Shown here piece by piece: positions 52,950 to 61,448 of a stretch of DNA of 64,000 bases (positions are counted from its first letter, which is position 1; every line of letters begins with the position of its first letter). A program made the position numbers and the translations under genes. Source of the DNA: Jannaschia seohaensis (GTDB taxonomy: Bacteria; Pseudomonadota; Alphaproteobacteria; Rhodobacterales; Rhodobacteraceae); contig NZ_UETC01000016.1 in assembly GCF_900116765.1 (NCBI RefSeq), positions 28,663-92,662 on the forward strand, written 5' to 3'. The notes under the pieces were generated by a model. The model searched no databases. It was not told the DNA's origin and saw nothing but the letters and a program-made list of their open reading frames with translations.

Positions 52950-54854
52950 ATGACCAGAGTCATGTCCAAGACCGCCTCTCCCGATCTCAATGCCACGCTC
53001 TACGACATGCGCTACGCGCGTAGCCGTGACGACCTGTGGTCGATGCTCAACGAACTCTACGGCGACCACCCTGGCTACGGCGCCTTCACCAAGGATCTGG
53101 ACGCGGCCCTGCGCCGCGCCTGGCGCGCCCGCCCGGCGGATCTGAAGCTGCTCGACCTCAAGCGCGACCTGGAGCCCGACTGGTTCCAGCGCCCCGACAT
53201 GGCGGGCTATGTCTTCTACACGGACCGCTTCTGCGGGACGCTCAAGGCGCTGCCCGACCGGCTGGATTATCTCAGCGATCTGGGCGTCAGCTATATCCAC
53301 CTCATGCCGCTGCTGAAGCCGCGTCCCGCCCCCAACGATGGCGGCTATTCGGTGATGGATTACGGTCGCGTCGATCCCCGCCTGGGAAGCATGGCCGACC
53401 TGGAGGCCGCGACCGCCGCCTGCCGCGCCCGCGGCATCAGCGTCTGCGTCGACATGGTGCTGAACCACACCGCCCGCGAGCATGCCTGGGCCAAGAAGGC
53501 CCGCGCCGGCGATCCCACCTATGCCGATTACTACCTCATGTTTGAGGACGACACGCTGCCCCGCGCCTATGAGGAGACCCTCGTGGAGGTCTTCCCCGAC
53601 GACGCGCCGGGCAGTTTCACCTGGGACGAGGAAAGCGCGCGCTGGGTCTGGACCACCTTCAACAGCCATCAATGGGATCTGAACTGGGCGAATCCCCGCG
53701 TCTTCCTGGAGATGACCAAGATCATGCTGGCGCTGGCCAATCGCGGCGTGGACATCCTGCGCTTCGACGCGGTCGCCTTCATGTGGAAACGGATGGGCAC
53801 CCGCTGCCAGTCCGAGCCGGAATGCCACATGATCCTGCAAGCGCTGCGCGCCGCCTGCCGCATCGTGGCCCCGGGGGTCATCCATCTGGAAGAGGCGATC
53901 GTCAGCCCCGCCGAGATGCTGCCCTATCTCGGCCGTGGCCGTCATGACGGGAAGGAGGGCAACCTCGCCTACCACAACTCGCTGATGGTCCAGGTCTGGT
54001 CGGCCCTCGCGTCCCGCGACACCGAGCTGATGACCCATGTGATGGCGTCGCATTTCCCGCCCGTTCTGACCAACGCGACCTATGCGACCTATCTGCGCTG
54101 CCATGACGATATCGGCTGGGCCGTCACCGACGAGGACGCGGCGGCTGTGGGGCTGAGCGGCCCCGCCCACCGGGCCTTCCTGTCGGATTTCTACGAGGGC
54201 GTCTTCCCGGGCAGCTTCTCCAGGGGCGCTCTGTTCCAGCACAACCCGGACACGGGCGACAAGCGGATCAGCGGGACGCTCGCCTCGCTGGCCGGGGTGG
54301 AGCGGGCGCTTGAGACGAACGACGCCGAGGCGCTGGACCGCGCCGTGGACCGCATCCTGATGGGGCATGCGCTGATCGCCAGCACCGGGGGCATCCCGCT
54401 GATATATATGGGCGACGAGATCGCGCTGCTGAACGATTATGGCTATCTCGACGTGCCGGAACACGCGCATGACAGCCGCTGGCTGCACCGGCCGCGCATG
54501 GACTGGGATCGGGCGGCACAGGCCACGGAGGACCCCCGAAGCCTGCCGGGCCGCGTCTGGCACGGGCTGCGCCATATCCTGGCGCGCCGCGCCGCCACGC
54601 CGGAGCTTCACGGCGCCCACCCGACCGAAGTGCTGCGCACCGGCAACCGCGCTCTCTTCGCCGTGGCGCGCCGGGCCCCCTGGGGCAGCGTGATCTGCCT
54701 CTACAACTTCACCGAGCATTGGACGGCGGTGCCCCGCGCCTGGGCGGCGGGGCAGGGCATGGTCGAGGGGCGGGAGATCCTGTCGGACGCCCTGCTGGAC
54801 CCCGCCGAGGCGGAGATCGTCCTGCCGCCCCATGCCCGCGCCTGGCTGCGGTGA
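52950..54854 (+). CDS. Amylosucrase-like glycoside hydrolase (GH13)
   Basis: A 634-residue GH13 enzyme resembling amylosucrase, which moves glucose from sucrose to an alpha-glucan. An N-terminal helical domain (LWSMLNELYGDHPGYG, LRRAWRARPADLKLLD) precedes the barrel. The barrel shows VDMVLNHT, the nucleophile D273 in ILRFDAVAFMWK, the acid/base glutamate in HLEEAIVSP (about 315), and LRCHDDIGW with the third acid (about 386). Length matches amylosucrase (about 636). No sucrose transporter or phosphorylase is adjacent, so trehalose synthase-like or other glucan activity is not excluded. Confidence 0.87.
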   Translation: MTRVMSKTASPDLNATLYDMRYARSRDDLWSMLNELYGDHPGYGAFTKDLDAALRRAWRARPADLKLLDLKRDLEPDWFQRPDMAGYVFYTDRFCGTLKALPDRLDYLSDLGVSYIHLMPLLKPRPAPNDGGYSVMDYGRVDPRLGSMADLEAATAACRARGISVCVDMVLNHTAREHAWAKKARAGDPTYADYYLMFEDDTLPRAYEETLVEVFPDDAPGSFTWDEESARWVWTTFNSHQWDLNWANPRVFLEMTKIMLALANRGVDILRFDAVAFMWKRMGTRCQSEPECHMILQALRAACRIVAPGVIHLEEAIVSPAEMLPYLGRGRHDGKEGNLAYHNSLMVQVWSALASRDTELMTHVMASHFPPVLTNATYATYLRCHDDIGWAVTDEDAAAVGLSGPAHRAFLSDFYEGVFPGSFSRGALFQHNPDTGDKRISGTLASLAGVERALETNDAEALDRAVDRILMGHALIASTGGIPLIYMGDEIALLNDYGYLDVPEHAHDSRWLHRPRMDWDRAAQATEDPRSLPGRVWHGLRHILARRAATPELHGAHPTEVLRTGNRALFAVARRAPWGSVICLYNFTEHWTAVPRAWAAGQGMVEGREILSDALLDPAEAEIVLPPHARAWLR

Positions 54855-54889
54855 TTTCAGACGATTGCCCGGCGGGCGCGACGGGACTA

Positions 54890-54903
54890 ACATGCTAGCA
54901 TGT
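54890..54903. promoter_or_regulatory. Perfect palindrome overlapping the gntR start; likely operator
   Basis: ACATGCTAGCATGT is a 14-bp perfect palindrome. It covers the first possible ATG of the GntR-family gene (54900) and has the ATGN(6)CAT-like symmetry that GntR/FCD regulators bind. This suggests autoregulation. The overlap also suggests that translation may begin at the next ATG (54906). Confidence 0.6.
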
Positions 54904-55622
54904 CCATGTCTCCTCCCGACGCGGCGCCGAGCGTCGGCGGCCTCTCTTCCGAGGAAGGGACGCTGGCGCGGCGCACCTATCTGACGCTACGTGCCGCCAT
55001 CGTCGAGCTGCGCGTGGCGCCCGGCGCCGCGCTCCGCAAGGAGGCGATCTGCAAGGAGCTCGGCGTCTCGCGGTCTCCCGTCAGCGAGGCGATGGCCAAG
55101 CTCGCCGCCGAGGGGCTGGTCCAGATCGTGCCGCAGGCGGGCAGCTTCGTGGCCCCACTGTCCCTGACCGAGATCCGCGAGGGCGCTTTCCTGCGCGAGG
55201 CGATCGAACTGGCCGCCATCGAGCATCTCGCCCCCCGGATCACCGAAGACCAACTGCGCGCGCTGCGCCGCTCCGTCGCGATGCAGACCGCGCTCGTCGA
55301 GGCGGGGGATGCGGTGGGCTTTTATGCGCTGGACGCCGAGATGCACGGGATGCTGCTGGACTTCACCGGCTTCAGCCGCCTGTCGCGCGTGGCCGATAGC
55401 GCCTGGGTGCATGTCGACCGGGCGCGGCGTTTGATCTTGCCCCAGGGCCGGCGCGTGGCCGACACGCTAGAGGAGCATCGCGCCGTCCTGGCCGCCCTGG
55501 AGGCCCGCGACCCGCAGGCGGCGCGGGAGACGCTGCGACACCATCTGCGCCAGTTGATGCACCACCTGACCGAGCTGGCGGCCGACCGCTCCGACCTGTT
55601 CCAACCCGAGGAGACGCCATGA
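54900..55622 (+). CDS. GntR-family regulator, FCD type
   Basis: A 240-residue transcription factor. The winged-helix domain (about 22-90) contains LRAAIVELRVAPGAALRKEAICKELGVSRSPVSEAMAKLAAEGLVQIVPQAGSFV, split at its helices. The C-terminal FCD ligand domain carries the metal-binding histidines (DAEMHGMLL, LEEHRAVLAAL, LRHHLRQ). It probably senses a sugar acid or sugar, since the next two genes are for sugar metabolism and the second of them begins on its stop (ATGA). Confidence 0.9.
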   Translation: MSMSPPDAAPSVGGLSSEEGTLARRTYLTLRAAIVELRVAPGAALRKEAICKELGVSRSPVSEAMAKLAAEGLVQIVPQAGSFVAPLSLTEIREGAFLREAIELAAIEHLAPRITEDQLRALRRSVAMQTALVEAGDAVGFYALDAEMHGMLLDFTGFSRLSRVADSAWVHVDRARRLILPQGRRVADTLEEHRAVLAALEARDPQAARETLRHHLRQLMHHLTELAADRSDLFQPEETP

Positions 55623-56596
55623 CCCGCGCCAACCGCCCCCGCTACGCGGCCCGGCTCAACGCCTTCAAGCCGCGGGCCAAGGATCTGGGCGGCGGCATCG
55701 CCGGTATGATCGCTGCCGCGGGCGAGGTCGGCGGGCTCGACGCCGCCGACCTGAACTATCCCGACCATTTCGAGGGGCAGAGCCCTGGCGACCTGTCGGA
55801 CATGCTGGCACGGGCGGGGATGGCGCTGAACGGGCTGGCGATGCGCTACTACACCGAGCCGGGTTTCAAGATCGGCGCCTTCACCAATCCCGACCCGACC
55901 GTGCGGCAGTCGGCCATCGACCTGACCAAGCGCGGCATGGATGCCTGTCGCGCGATGGGGGGCAGCGTGATGACGCTCTGGATGGGGCAGGACGGGTTCG
56001 ACTATGCGTTTCAGGGCGATTACGGCGCGATGTGGGACGACACCATCGCCGCGCTTCAGGCGGTGGCCGACCACGATCCCGGCATGGATGTCGCCGTCGA
56101 ATACAAACCCAACGAGCCTCGCGCCTATGCGCTGATGCCCGATGTCGGCACCACGATCCTGGGCGTGCGGGAGGCGGACCGGCCCAATCTGGGCGTGACG
56201 CTGGACTTCGCCCATGTCCTTTATGCCGACGAGATGCCCGCCCATGCGGCCCATCTGATCGATCGATGGTCGCGGCTGCTGGGGGTGCATCTCAACGACG
56301 GCTACGGCAAGCGCGATGACGGGCTGATGGTCGGCACCGTGCATCCCGTCGCCACGGTTGAGCTCTTCGTCGAGTTGGAGCGGATCGGCTATGATGGCGT
56401 AATCTATTTCGACACCTTCCCCGACCATGGCGGTCTGAGCCCCGTGGAAGAGGCACGCACGAATCTCGCATTGGTGGAGCGGTTGCGCGCGCTGGCCGGT
56501 GAGATCGGCGACCTGCCGGAGTTGCGCGCCGCCATCGCCCGGCAGGACGCCGCTTCGTCGCAGCGAATCGTGGCGCGGGCGCTCTACGGCGCATGA
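55619..56596 (+). CDS. Sugar isomerase/epimerase, TIM-barrel
   Basis: A 325-residue xylose-isomerase-like TIM barrel protein. Likely metal-binding positions are in VAVEYKPNEPRAY, VTLDFAHVLY, LGVHLNDGYGKRDD and GVIYFDTFPDHG. It would interconvert a ketose and an aldose or epimerise a sugar, but the substrate cannot be named. It is coupled to gntR upstream and to the sugar kinase downstream (overlap of 4 nt at 56593-56596), forming one catabolic operon. Confidence 0.82.
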   Translation: MTRANRPRYAARLNAFKPRAKDLGGGIAGMIAAAGEVGGLDAADLNYPDHFEGQSPGDLSDMLARAGMALNGLAMRYYTEPGFKIGAFTNPDPTVRQSAIDLTKRGMDACRAMGGSVMTLWMGQDGFDYAFQGDYGAMWDDTIAALQAVADHDPGMDVAVEYKPNEPRAYALMPDVGTTILGVREADRPNLGVTLDFAHVLYADEMPAHAAHLIDRWSRLLGVHLNDGYGKRDDGLMVGTVHPVATVELFVELERIGYDGVIYFDTFPDHGGLSPVEEARTNLALVERLRALAGEIGDLPELRAAIARQDAASSQRIVARALYGA

Positions 56597-57375
56597 TCCT
56601 CGTTCTCGGATCGTTGCATTGGGACGTGGTGGTGCGGGCCCCGCGCCTGCCCGCCCTGGACGAGACGCTGCCGGGGCAGGGGGTGGATTACCGCTTCGGC
56701 GGGAAGGGCGGCAATCAGGCGCGCGCGGCGGCGCGGGCCGGGGCCCGCGTGGCCTTCGCGGGTGCTGTCGGACGCGACGATCCCGGTGCGCGGATGCGGG
56801 CCACGCTTGCCGCGGAGGGGGTGGACACGTCGCGGCTGCGCCAAGTGGACGCGCCCTCCGGCATGTCCGTCGCCATCGAGACGGAGACCGGCGACTATGG
56901 CGCGGTGGTCGTCACCGGCGCGAACGCCCTGGCCATGCCCTCCGATCCGACCGGGGTCACGACCGCCCTGATCCAGAACGAAGTGCCGGAGGCGGCGAAC
57001 CTCGCCCTGGCCCGCGCCTTGCCGGCCGACGCGCGGTTGATCCTGAATGCCGCCCCCGCGCGCCCCGTCCCGCCGGACCTGCTGGCCCGTCTCGATCTGC
57101 TGATCGTCAACCGGGTGGAGGCCGGGCAGATGGGCGCTGCGGCCTTCGGCAACTGGGTCACGGTTGTGACGCGGGGGGCGGAAGGCCTGGACTTGCATCG
57201 CGACGGCACCGTGCACCGGATGGCGGCGCCGCGGGTCGACGTGGTCTCGACCCATGGGGCGGGCGATGTGTTCTGCGGGACGCTCGCCGCGGGGCTGGAT
57301 CTCGGATGCGCGCTGGAGACGGCCCTGGAGCAAGCCCAGGCCGAAGCGGCGCGCCACGTCTCGACGGCGCGCTGA
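56593..57375 (+). CDS. PfkB-family sugar kinase
   Basis: A 260-residue ribokinase-like carbohydrate kinase. The N-terminal FGGKGGNQARAAARAGARVAFAGAVGRDD is the PfkB signature 1. The C-terminal STHGAGDVFCGTLAAGLDLG holds the anion hole and catalytic aspartate (GAGD). It is a little shorter than typical ribokinases (about 300). It phosphorylates the sugar produced by the isomerase; ribose or a related pentose is plausible. Confidence 0.87.
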   Translation: MILVLGSLHWDVVVRAPRLPALDETLPGQGVDYRFGGKGGNQARAAARAGARVAFAGAVGRDDPGARMRATLAAEGVDTSRLRQVDAPSGMSVAIETETGDYGAVVVTGANALAMPSDPTGVTTALIQNEVPEAANLALARALPADARLILNAAPARPVPPDLLARLDLLIVNRVEAGQMGAAAFGNWVTVVTRGAEGLDLHRDGTVHRMAAPRVDVVSTHGAGDVFCGTLAAGLDLGCALETALEQAQAEAARHVSTAR

Positions 57376-57420
57376 TCTGGGTGGCGTCCGACCACGCGGG
57401 ATGGCCCGCGCGCCTCCGGC
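57372..57420 (+). pseudogene. Possible remnant of an rpiB-like gene
   Basis: Directly at the kinase stop, a frame shifted from the kinase reads LIWVASDHAGWPARLRLGE. VASDHAG is the hallmark N terminus of ribose-5-phosphate isomerase B, and its position, overlapping the kinase stop by 4 nt, is what an operon partner would show. The similarity stops after about 15 residues and no RpiB-like sequence follows, so the gene appears truncated. The match is short and could be chance. Confidence 0.3.
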
Positions 57421-57480
57421 TTGGCGAATGTCCAGAGCGCGATGGCCCGCAGGCAGCATCGGAGATCAGTTTGAACCGGC

Positions 57481-57509
57481 CGAGGCGGGAGGAGGTGATC
57501 CCCGCCTCG
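57481..57509. terminator. Hairpin between convergent kinase and scoB genes
   Basis: CGAGGCGGG (57481-57489) pairs perfectly with CCCGCCTCG (57501-57509) across an 11-base loop. No T-run follows on the plus strand. It lies between the end of the sugar operon and the end of scoB and may act in both directions. Confidence 0.45.
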
Positions 57510-57561
57510 TGCCCGTCGATGCGGACGCCTCGGCGCCCGCCGCTCTTGCGGACGATCCCGC

Positions 57562-58191
57562 TTAGTCGACGATCGTCGCCTCGGTCAGATCGCGCAATTC
57601 CTGCTCGGTGACGCCATCGGCCAGTTCCACGATCTTGAGCCCGCCCTCGACCACGTCGAGCACGCCCAGATTGGTGATGATCCGGTCGACCACCCCCGCG
57701 CCGGTCAGCGGCAGGGTGCATTCCTTGAGCACCTTGGACTGGCCGTGCTTGTTGGCGTGGTCCATGACGACGACCACGCGGCCGACGCCCGCGACCAGAT
57801 CCATCGCGCCGCCCATGCCTTTGACCAGCTTGCCGGGGATCATCCAGTTCGCCAGGTCGCCGTTCTCGGCCACCTCCATCGCGCCCAGAATGGCCATCGC
57901 GATCTTGCCGCCGCGGATCATGCCGAAGCTCTGGGCCGAGTCGAAATAGGCTGTCTTCGGCAGCTCCGTGATGGTCTGCTTGCCCGCGTTGATGAGGTCC
58001 GGGTCTTCCTGGCCCTCGATCGGGAAGGGGCCCATGCCCAGCATCCCGTTCTCGGATTGCAGCGTCACCTCGACGCCCTCGGGGATGTGGTTCGACACCA
58101 GGGTCGGGATGCCGATCCCGAGATTGACGTACCAGCCGTCCTGGAGTTCCTGCGCGGCGCGCGCGGCCATCTGATTGCGGTCCCAGGGCAT
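57562..58191 (-). CDS. scoB: 3-oxoacid CoA-transferase subunit B
   Basis: A 209-residue beta subunit of succinyl-CoA:3-ketoacid (acetoacetate) CoA-transferase, which moves CoA to acetoacetate. It shows GIGIPTLVSNHIPEG, the catalytic glutamate in LQSENGMLGMGPFP, and the IRGGKIAMAILGAMEV segment, then MPGKLV-type MIPGKLVKGMGGAMDLV. The partner scoA lies upstream but is separated by a LOV-domain gene. Confidence 0.95.
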   Translation of the reverse strand: MPWDRNQMAARAAQELQDGWYVNLGIGIPTLVSNHIPEGVEVTLQSENGMLGMGPFPIEGQEDPDLINAGKQTITELPKTAYFDSAQSFGMIRGGKIAMAILGAMEVAENGDLANWMIPGKLVKGMGGAMDLVAGVGRVVVVMDHANKHGQSKVLKECTLPLTGAGVVDRIITNLGVLDVVEGGLKIVELADGVTEQELRDLTEATIVD

Positions 58192-58209
58192 GGGGGCCTC
58201 CTTGGGGTT

Positions 58210-59346
58210 TCAGGTCTCGGTGATGCCGAAGGGCACGTCGATCATGACCACCGTGCCGGCGGCGCCGCGAACGGGCGTGATCGTGGCCTCCAACCCGTCG
58301 GTCAGCAAGCCGATCAGGCGGCCGCCGGCGGTGTCGGGGTTGGGGAAGGGGACATTGCGCGGCAGACCCACGCCGTCATCGGTGACGGTGATGCGCAGGC
58401 CGCCCGCGGCCAGCTTGCTCATCCGAAGCTCGACGAAGCCCTCCTCCATTCGCTCGAAGGCGTGGGAGAAGGCGTTGGACAGGACCTCGGAGACCAGGAT
58501 CGACACACGCACGGCGGCGTCCACGTTCACGACCACCGGTTCGATCTGCTGCACGTAGCGGATCCCGGAGCGCCCTTCTTCATGGGCGACGCCTGTCGCG
58601 ACCCGGCTGATGAGCGAGCCCAGGTCGATGCCACGATCGGTCCGCGCCTGGTTGTCCGACAGCATCATCGATTCGTAGACCAGTTGCAGGCACTCAAGGC
58701 GCCGGGTAATCGCCTCTTGATCGATCTGCGTCTCCACGTCGTGGTCGCCAAGGCTATCGATCACAAGACCGAGATCCTCCTGCACACGGGCGCGGACGTT
58801 GAGCACGAGCGTGTCTGCGGCGTCCTCTTCGCGCTCGCTGTCGTAGATCTCTTTCTGGATACCCAGGAAATAGATAACCTGACCGTCGGCGTCTGAGATG
58901 GGCGCGATGATGAGACGGTTGAGGAAAGGCGTGCCGTCGGCGCGGTAGTTGATGATATCGACCGTTACGTCCCGATCGGCCTCCACGGCATTGCGGAGGC
59001 GGTCGACGTCGCGTTTGTCGGTCTCCTCCCCTTGGAGAAAACGGCAGTTGCGGCCGATCACCGCGGAGCGCGCATAGCCCGTGGTCCGCTCGAAGGCAGA
59101 GTTCACGTAAACGATCGGATTGTCCTCGGCCCGCGGATCGGTGAGAATCATGGACACGCGCACACGGCTGAAGCCGGCCAGGGCGTCCTGGTCGTCGATC
59201 ACGGAGGCCAGCTTGCGGCGCGTGCTCACGGTCGTCCTCATCGTCTGTTCAAGAGCCACTCCACCGGACGTCCCCGGTGGGTCTGACACCGGGGCGCTGG
59301 CCTCTTGACGCTCCGACGGGTCTGGCGTCGGGGCCTTTCTGATCAT
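58210..59346 (-). CDS. LOV-domain photosensor with histidine-kinase-like ATPase domain
   Basis: A 378-residue protein. Residues about 60-170 form a LOV (PAS) domain with the flavin-binding motif GRNCRFLQG; C101 is the photoactive cysteine, and NYRADGTPFLNRL and FLGIQKEI complete it. A helical linker follows, then a HATPase domain with the N-box SEVLSNAFSHAFE, G1 VTDDGVGLP and G2 GGRLIGLL. Where HisKA_2/HWE-type kinases have the phospho-accepting HRVKN motif, this one reads ARVQE (A186 in place of His). So it binds flavin and probably ATP, but classical autophosphorylation is doubtful. Its gene sits between scoA and scoB and overlaps scoA by 4 nt. Confidence 0.88.
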   Translation of the reverse strand: MIRKAPTPDPSERQEASAPVSDPPGTSGGVALEQTMRTTVSTRRKLASVIDDQDALAGFSRVRVSMILTDPRAEDNPIVYVNSAFERTTGYARSAVIGRNCRFLQGEETDKRDVDRLRNAVEADRDVTVDIINYRADGTPFLNRLIIAPISDADGQVIYFLGIQKEIYDSEREEDAADTLVLNVRARVQEDLGLVIDSLGDHDVETQIDQEAITRRLECLQLVYESMMLSDNQARTDRGIDLGSLISRVATGVAHEEGRSGIRYVQQIEPVVVNVDAAVRVSILVSEVLSNAFSHAFERMEEGFVELRMSKLAAGGLRITVTDDGVGLPRNVPFPNPDTAGGRLIGLLTDGLEATITPVRGAAGTVVMIDVPFGITET

Positions 59347-60059
59347 GCGGCGGGCCTTGTCGTCCGCTGCTCGATACGCTTCTCGTGCTCGCCCTGTATC
59401 AGGCGATGCACGTAGATGCCCGGGAGATGAATATGATCGGGATCGAGGCTCCCCGTCTCCACGATCTCTTCCACCTCCACGACGCAGACTTTACCACACA
59501 TCGCGGCGGGCGGGTTGAAGTTTCGCGCGGTCTTTCGAAAAACGAGATTGCCCGTCGGGTCCGCCTTCCAGGCCTTGACGATGGCGAGATCGGCGAAGAT
59601 CCCACGCTCCATGATATAGGTTTCCATCGCGCCGTCCGGGCCGGTCGGGAAGTCCTTGTGCTCCTTGCCTTCCGCGATCACGGTGCCGACGCCGGTCTTG
59701 GTGTAGAAGCCGGGGATGCCGCAGCCGCCCGCGCGCATCCGCTCGGCCAGGGTGCCCTGCGGGTTGAACTCCAGCTCCAGCTCGCCTCCGAGATACTGGC
59801 GCATGAACTCCTTGTTCTCGCCGACATAGCTGGAGATCATCTTCTTGACCTGCCGCGTCTGCAGCAGGATGCCGATGCCGAAATCGTCCACGCCCGCGTT
59901 GTTCGATGCGAAGGTCAGGTCCTTGGTGCCCGCTTCCTTGATCGCTTCGAGCAACAGTTCGGGGATGCCGCACAGGCCGAATCCCCCGGCCGCGATGAAC
60001 ATCCCGTCGAACAGGATCCCATCCAGCGCCTCCGCCGCCGAGCCGTAGACCTTCTTCAT
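59343..60059 (-). CDS. scoA: 3-oxoacid CoA-transferase subunit A
   Basis: A 238-residue alpha subunit of the CoA-transferase. It shows MFIAAGGFGLCGIPELLLEAI, FASNNAGVDDFGIGILL, the GGCGIPGFYTKTGVGT signature and the later AADLAIVKAWKADPTGNLVFRK-type segment (DLAIVKAWKADPTGNLVF). The ribosome binding site is a run of ten G residues (60065-60074 on the complementary strand) ending 5 bases before the ATG. The stop overlaps the LOV gene start. Confidence 0.95.
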   Translation of the reverse strand: MKKVYGSAAEALDGILFDGMFIAAGGFGLCGIPELLLEAIKEAGTKDLTFASNNAGVDDFGIGILLQTRQVKKMISSYVGENKEFMRQYLGGELELEFNPQGTLAERMRAGGCGIPGFYTKTGVGTVIAEGKEHKDFPTGPDGAMETYIMERGIFADLAIVKAWKADPTGNLVFRKTARNFNPPAAMCGKVCVVEVEEIVETGSLDPDHIHLPGIYVHRLIQGEHEKRIEQRTTRPAA

Positions 60060-60284
60060 CGTCGCCCCCCCCCCTCGGGATACCGTCGTCCGCCGCGATT
60101 TTAGACGAGGCGCCGGATGCTTTCAATCGCGGCCCGCGCTCCAGGCGGGGGGCGATGACAGAACGCCGCGGTCTCCGGTCTCCCGGAAAGGGTCTCCCGG
60201 AAGAGCACGGTGCGCGACCGTCTCTTCCGGCCCTGCGGCGAGACATTCCAATGACTTGCCATCATGGGGGTGCCCTCAGGAGTG

Positions 60285-61370
60285 TCACATCGCTGCGGCC
60301 ATCGCGTCGATCCGGGCCAGGGCGAACGCGTCGAAATCGGCGCCGGGCTGGCGCAGGACGAAGGCCTCGGCGAAGGGGTCCGGCGCGATGGTCCGGCTTC
60401 CGGCCATCTCCGCGATGACGGCATGGCCGCAAAACGGGACGTAGACCTCCGAATAGCCGCCCTCATGGGCCATGACCACGCGCCCGCCACAGATATCGGC
60501 GGCCAGGTCGAGCACCTGGCGGGTCATTGCGCGGAAGGTCTCGGCCGTCGCCAGGGTCTGGCTCAGCGGGTCCGGGAGGGCCGCGTCCAATCCGCAGGCG
60601 ACCACGATCAGCTCTGGCCCGAAGGCGTGGAGGCGGGGCAGCACCAGCCGCTCCATTGCCGCCAGATAGGTCACGTGACCCGATCCGGGAGGCAAGGGGA
60701 CGTTCAGATTCGCCTGCGCGTCGGTCTCGAAGGCGCCGGTGTCGAGCGGGTAGTTCCGCTCCTGATGGATCGAGATCGTGAGCGTGTCGGGATCGGCGGC
60801 ATAGATTGCCTCAGTGCCGTTGCCGTGATGCACGTCCCAGTCCAGCACGGCGACCCGATGACAGAGCCCTCGCGCCCGCGCCCGCTCGATGGCAAGCGCG
60901 ATATTTGCCATCAGACAGAAGCCGTTCGGCCAGTCCGGCAGGCAGTGATGTCCGGGCGGCCGACTAAGCGCGTAGGCGTTTCCCATCTCGCCGCGCAGCA
61001 CCGCTTCGACCGCGTCGCCGACCAGCCCGGCCGACAGCGCGGCGATTTCGTAGCCGCCGGGCCCAAAAGGCGTGCGCAGGCCCAACTCGCCCCCGCCCGC
61101 GTCGGAGGCGGACTTGAACGCGTCGAGATAGGCGGCGGGGTGGACGCGCAGCAGATCCTCTCGGGTCATCTCGGCCCCGCCCCGGACCTTCAATTCGCCG
61201 ATCAGCCCCGTCACCCGCATCAGGTTGACGAGGCGCCGCTTGGTCTCCGGATCCTCGGGCAGCCCGCCGCCGCCCGCGATCGGCTGCACCAGCCCGCCCA
61301 CCGGCACCATCTGCGCGTAATTGCCGCCCGCGTGCCAAAAGCACCGCTCATCCCAAAAAAAGCCCGTCAT
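60285..61370 (-). CDS. Histone-deacetylase-family amidohydrolase
   Basis: A 361-residue zinc deacetylase of the HDAC/acetylpolyamine amidohydrolase superfamily. Catalytic motifs: ALSRPPGHH (twin histidines), VLDWDVHHGNG (zinc ligands), SIHQE and CGLDAALPDP (the last zinc aspartate), then HEGGYS. Substrate is probably a small acetylated amine or amide and not histone. It starts 78 bases after glyA on the same strand. Confidence 0.92.
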   Translation of the reverse strand: MTGFFWDERCFWHAGGNYAQMVPVGGLVQPIAGGGGLPEDPETKRRLVNLMRVTGLIGELKVRGGAEMTREDLLRVHPAAYLDAFKSASDAGGGELGLRTPFGPGGYEIAALSAGLVGDAVEAVLRGEMGNAYALSRPPGHHCLPDWPNGFCLMANIALAIERARARGLCHRVAVLDWDVHHGNGTEAIYAADPDTLTISIHQERNYPLDTGAFETDAQANLNVPLPPGSGHVTYLAAMERLVLPRLHAFGPELIVVACGLDAALPDPLSQTLATAETFRAMTRQVLDLAADICGGRVVMAHEGGYSEVYVPFCGHAVIAEMAGSRTIAPDPFAEAFVLRQPGADFDAFALARIDAMAAAM

Positions 61371-61394
61371 GCCCCGAACAGGCGCGACGGGCCG

Positions 61395-61441
61395 AAGAAT
61401 TTCAACGAAATTCTTTCAAAGACTTTTCCTGGAAAAGTCTT
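61395..61441. terminator. Two tandem palindromes between glyA and the deacetylase gene
   Basis: AAGAATTTC (61395-61403) pairs with GAAATTCTT (61407-61415) across AAC. Immediately after, AAGACTTTTCC (61419-61429) pairs with GGAAAAGTCTT (61431-61441) around a single T. On the minus strand the pair lies 7 bases after the glyA stop, so it probably terminates or trims the glyA transcript. Both are AT-rich, unlike their surroundings. Confidence 0.55.
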
Positions 61442-61448
61442 CGTCCTC

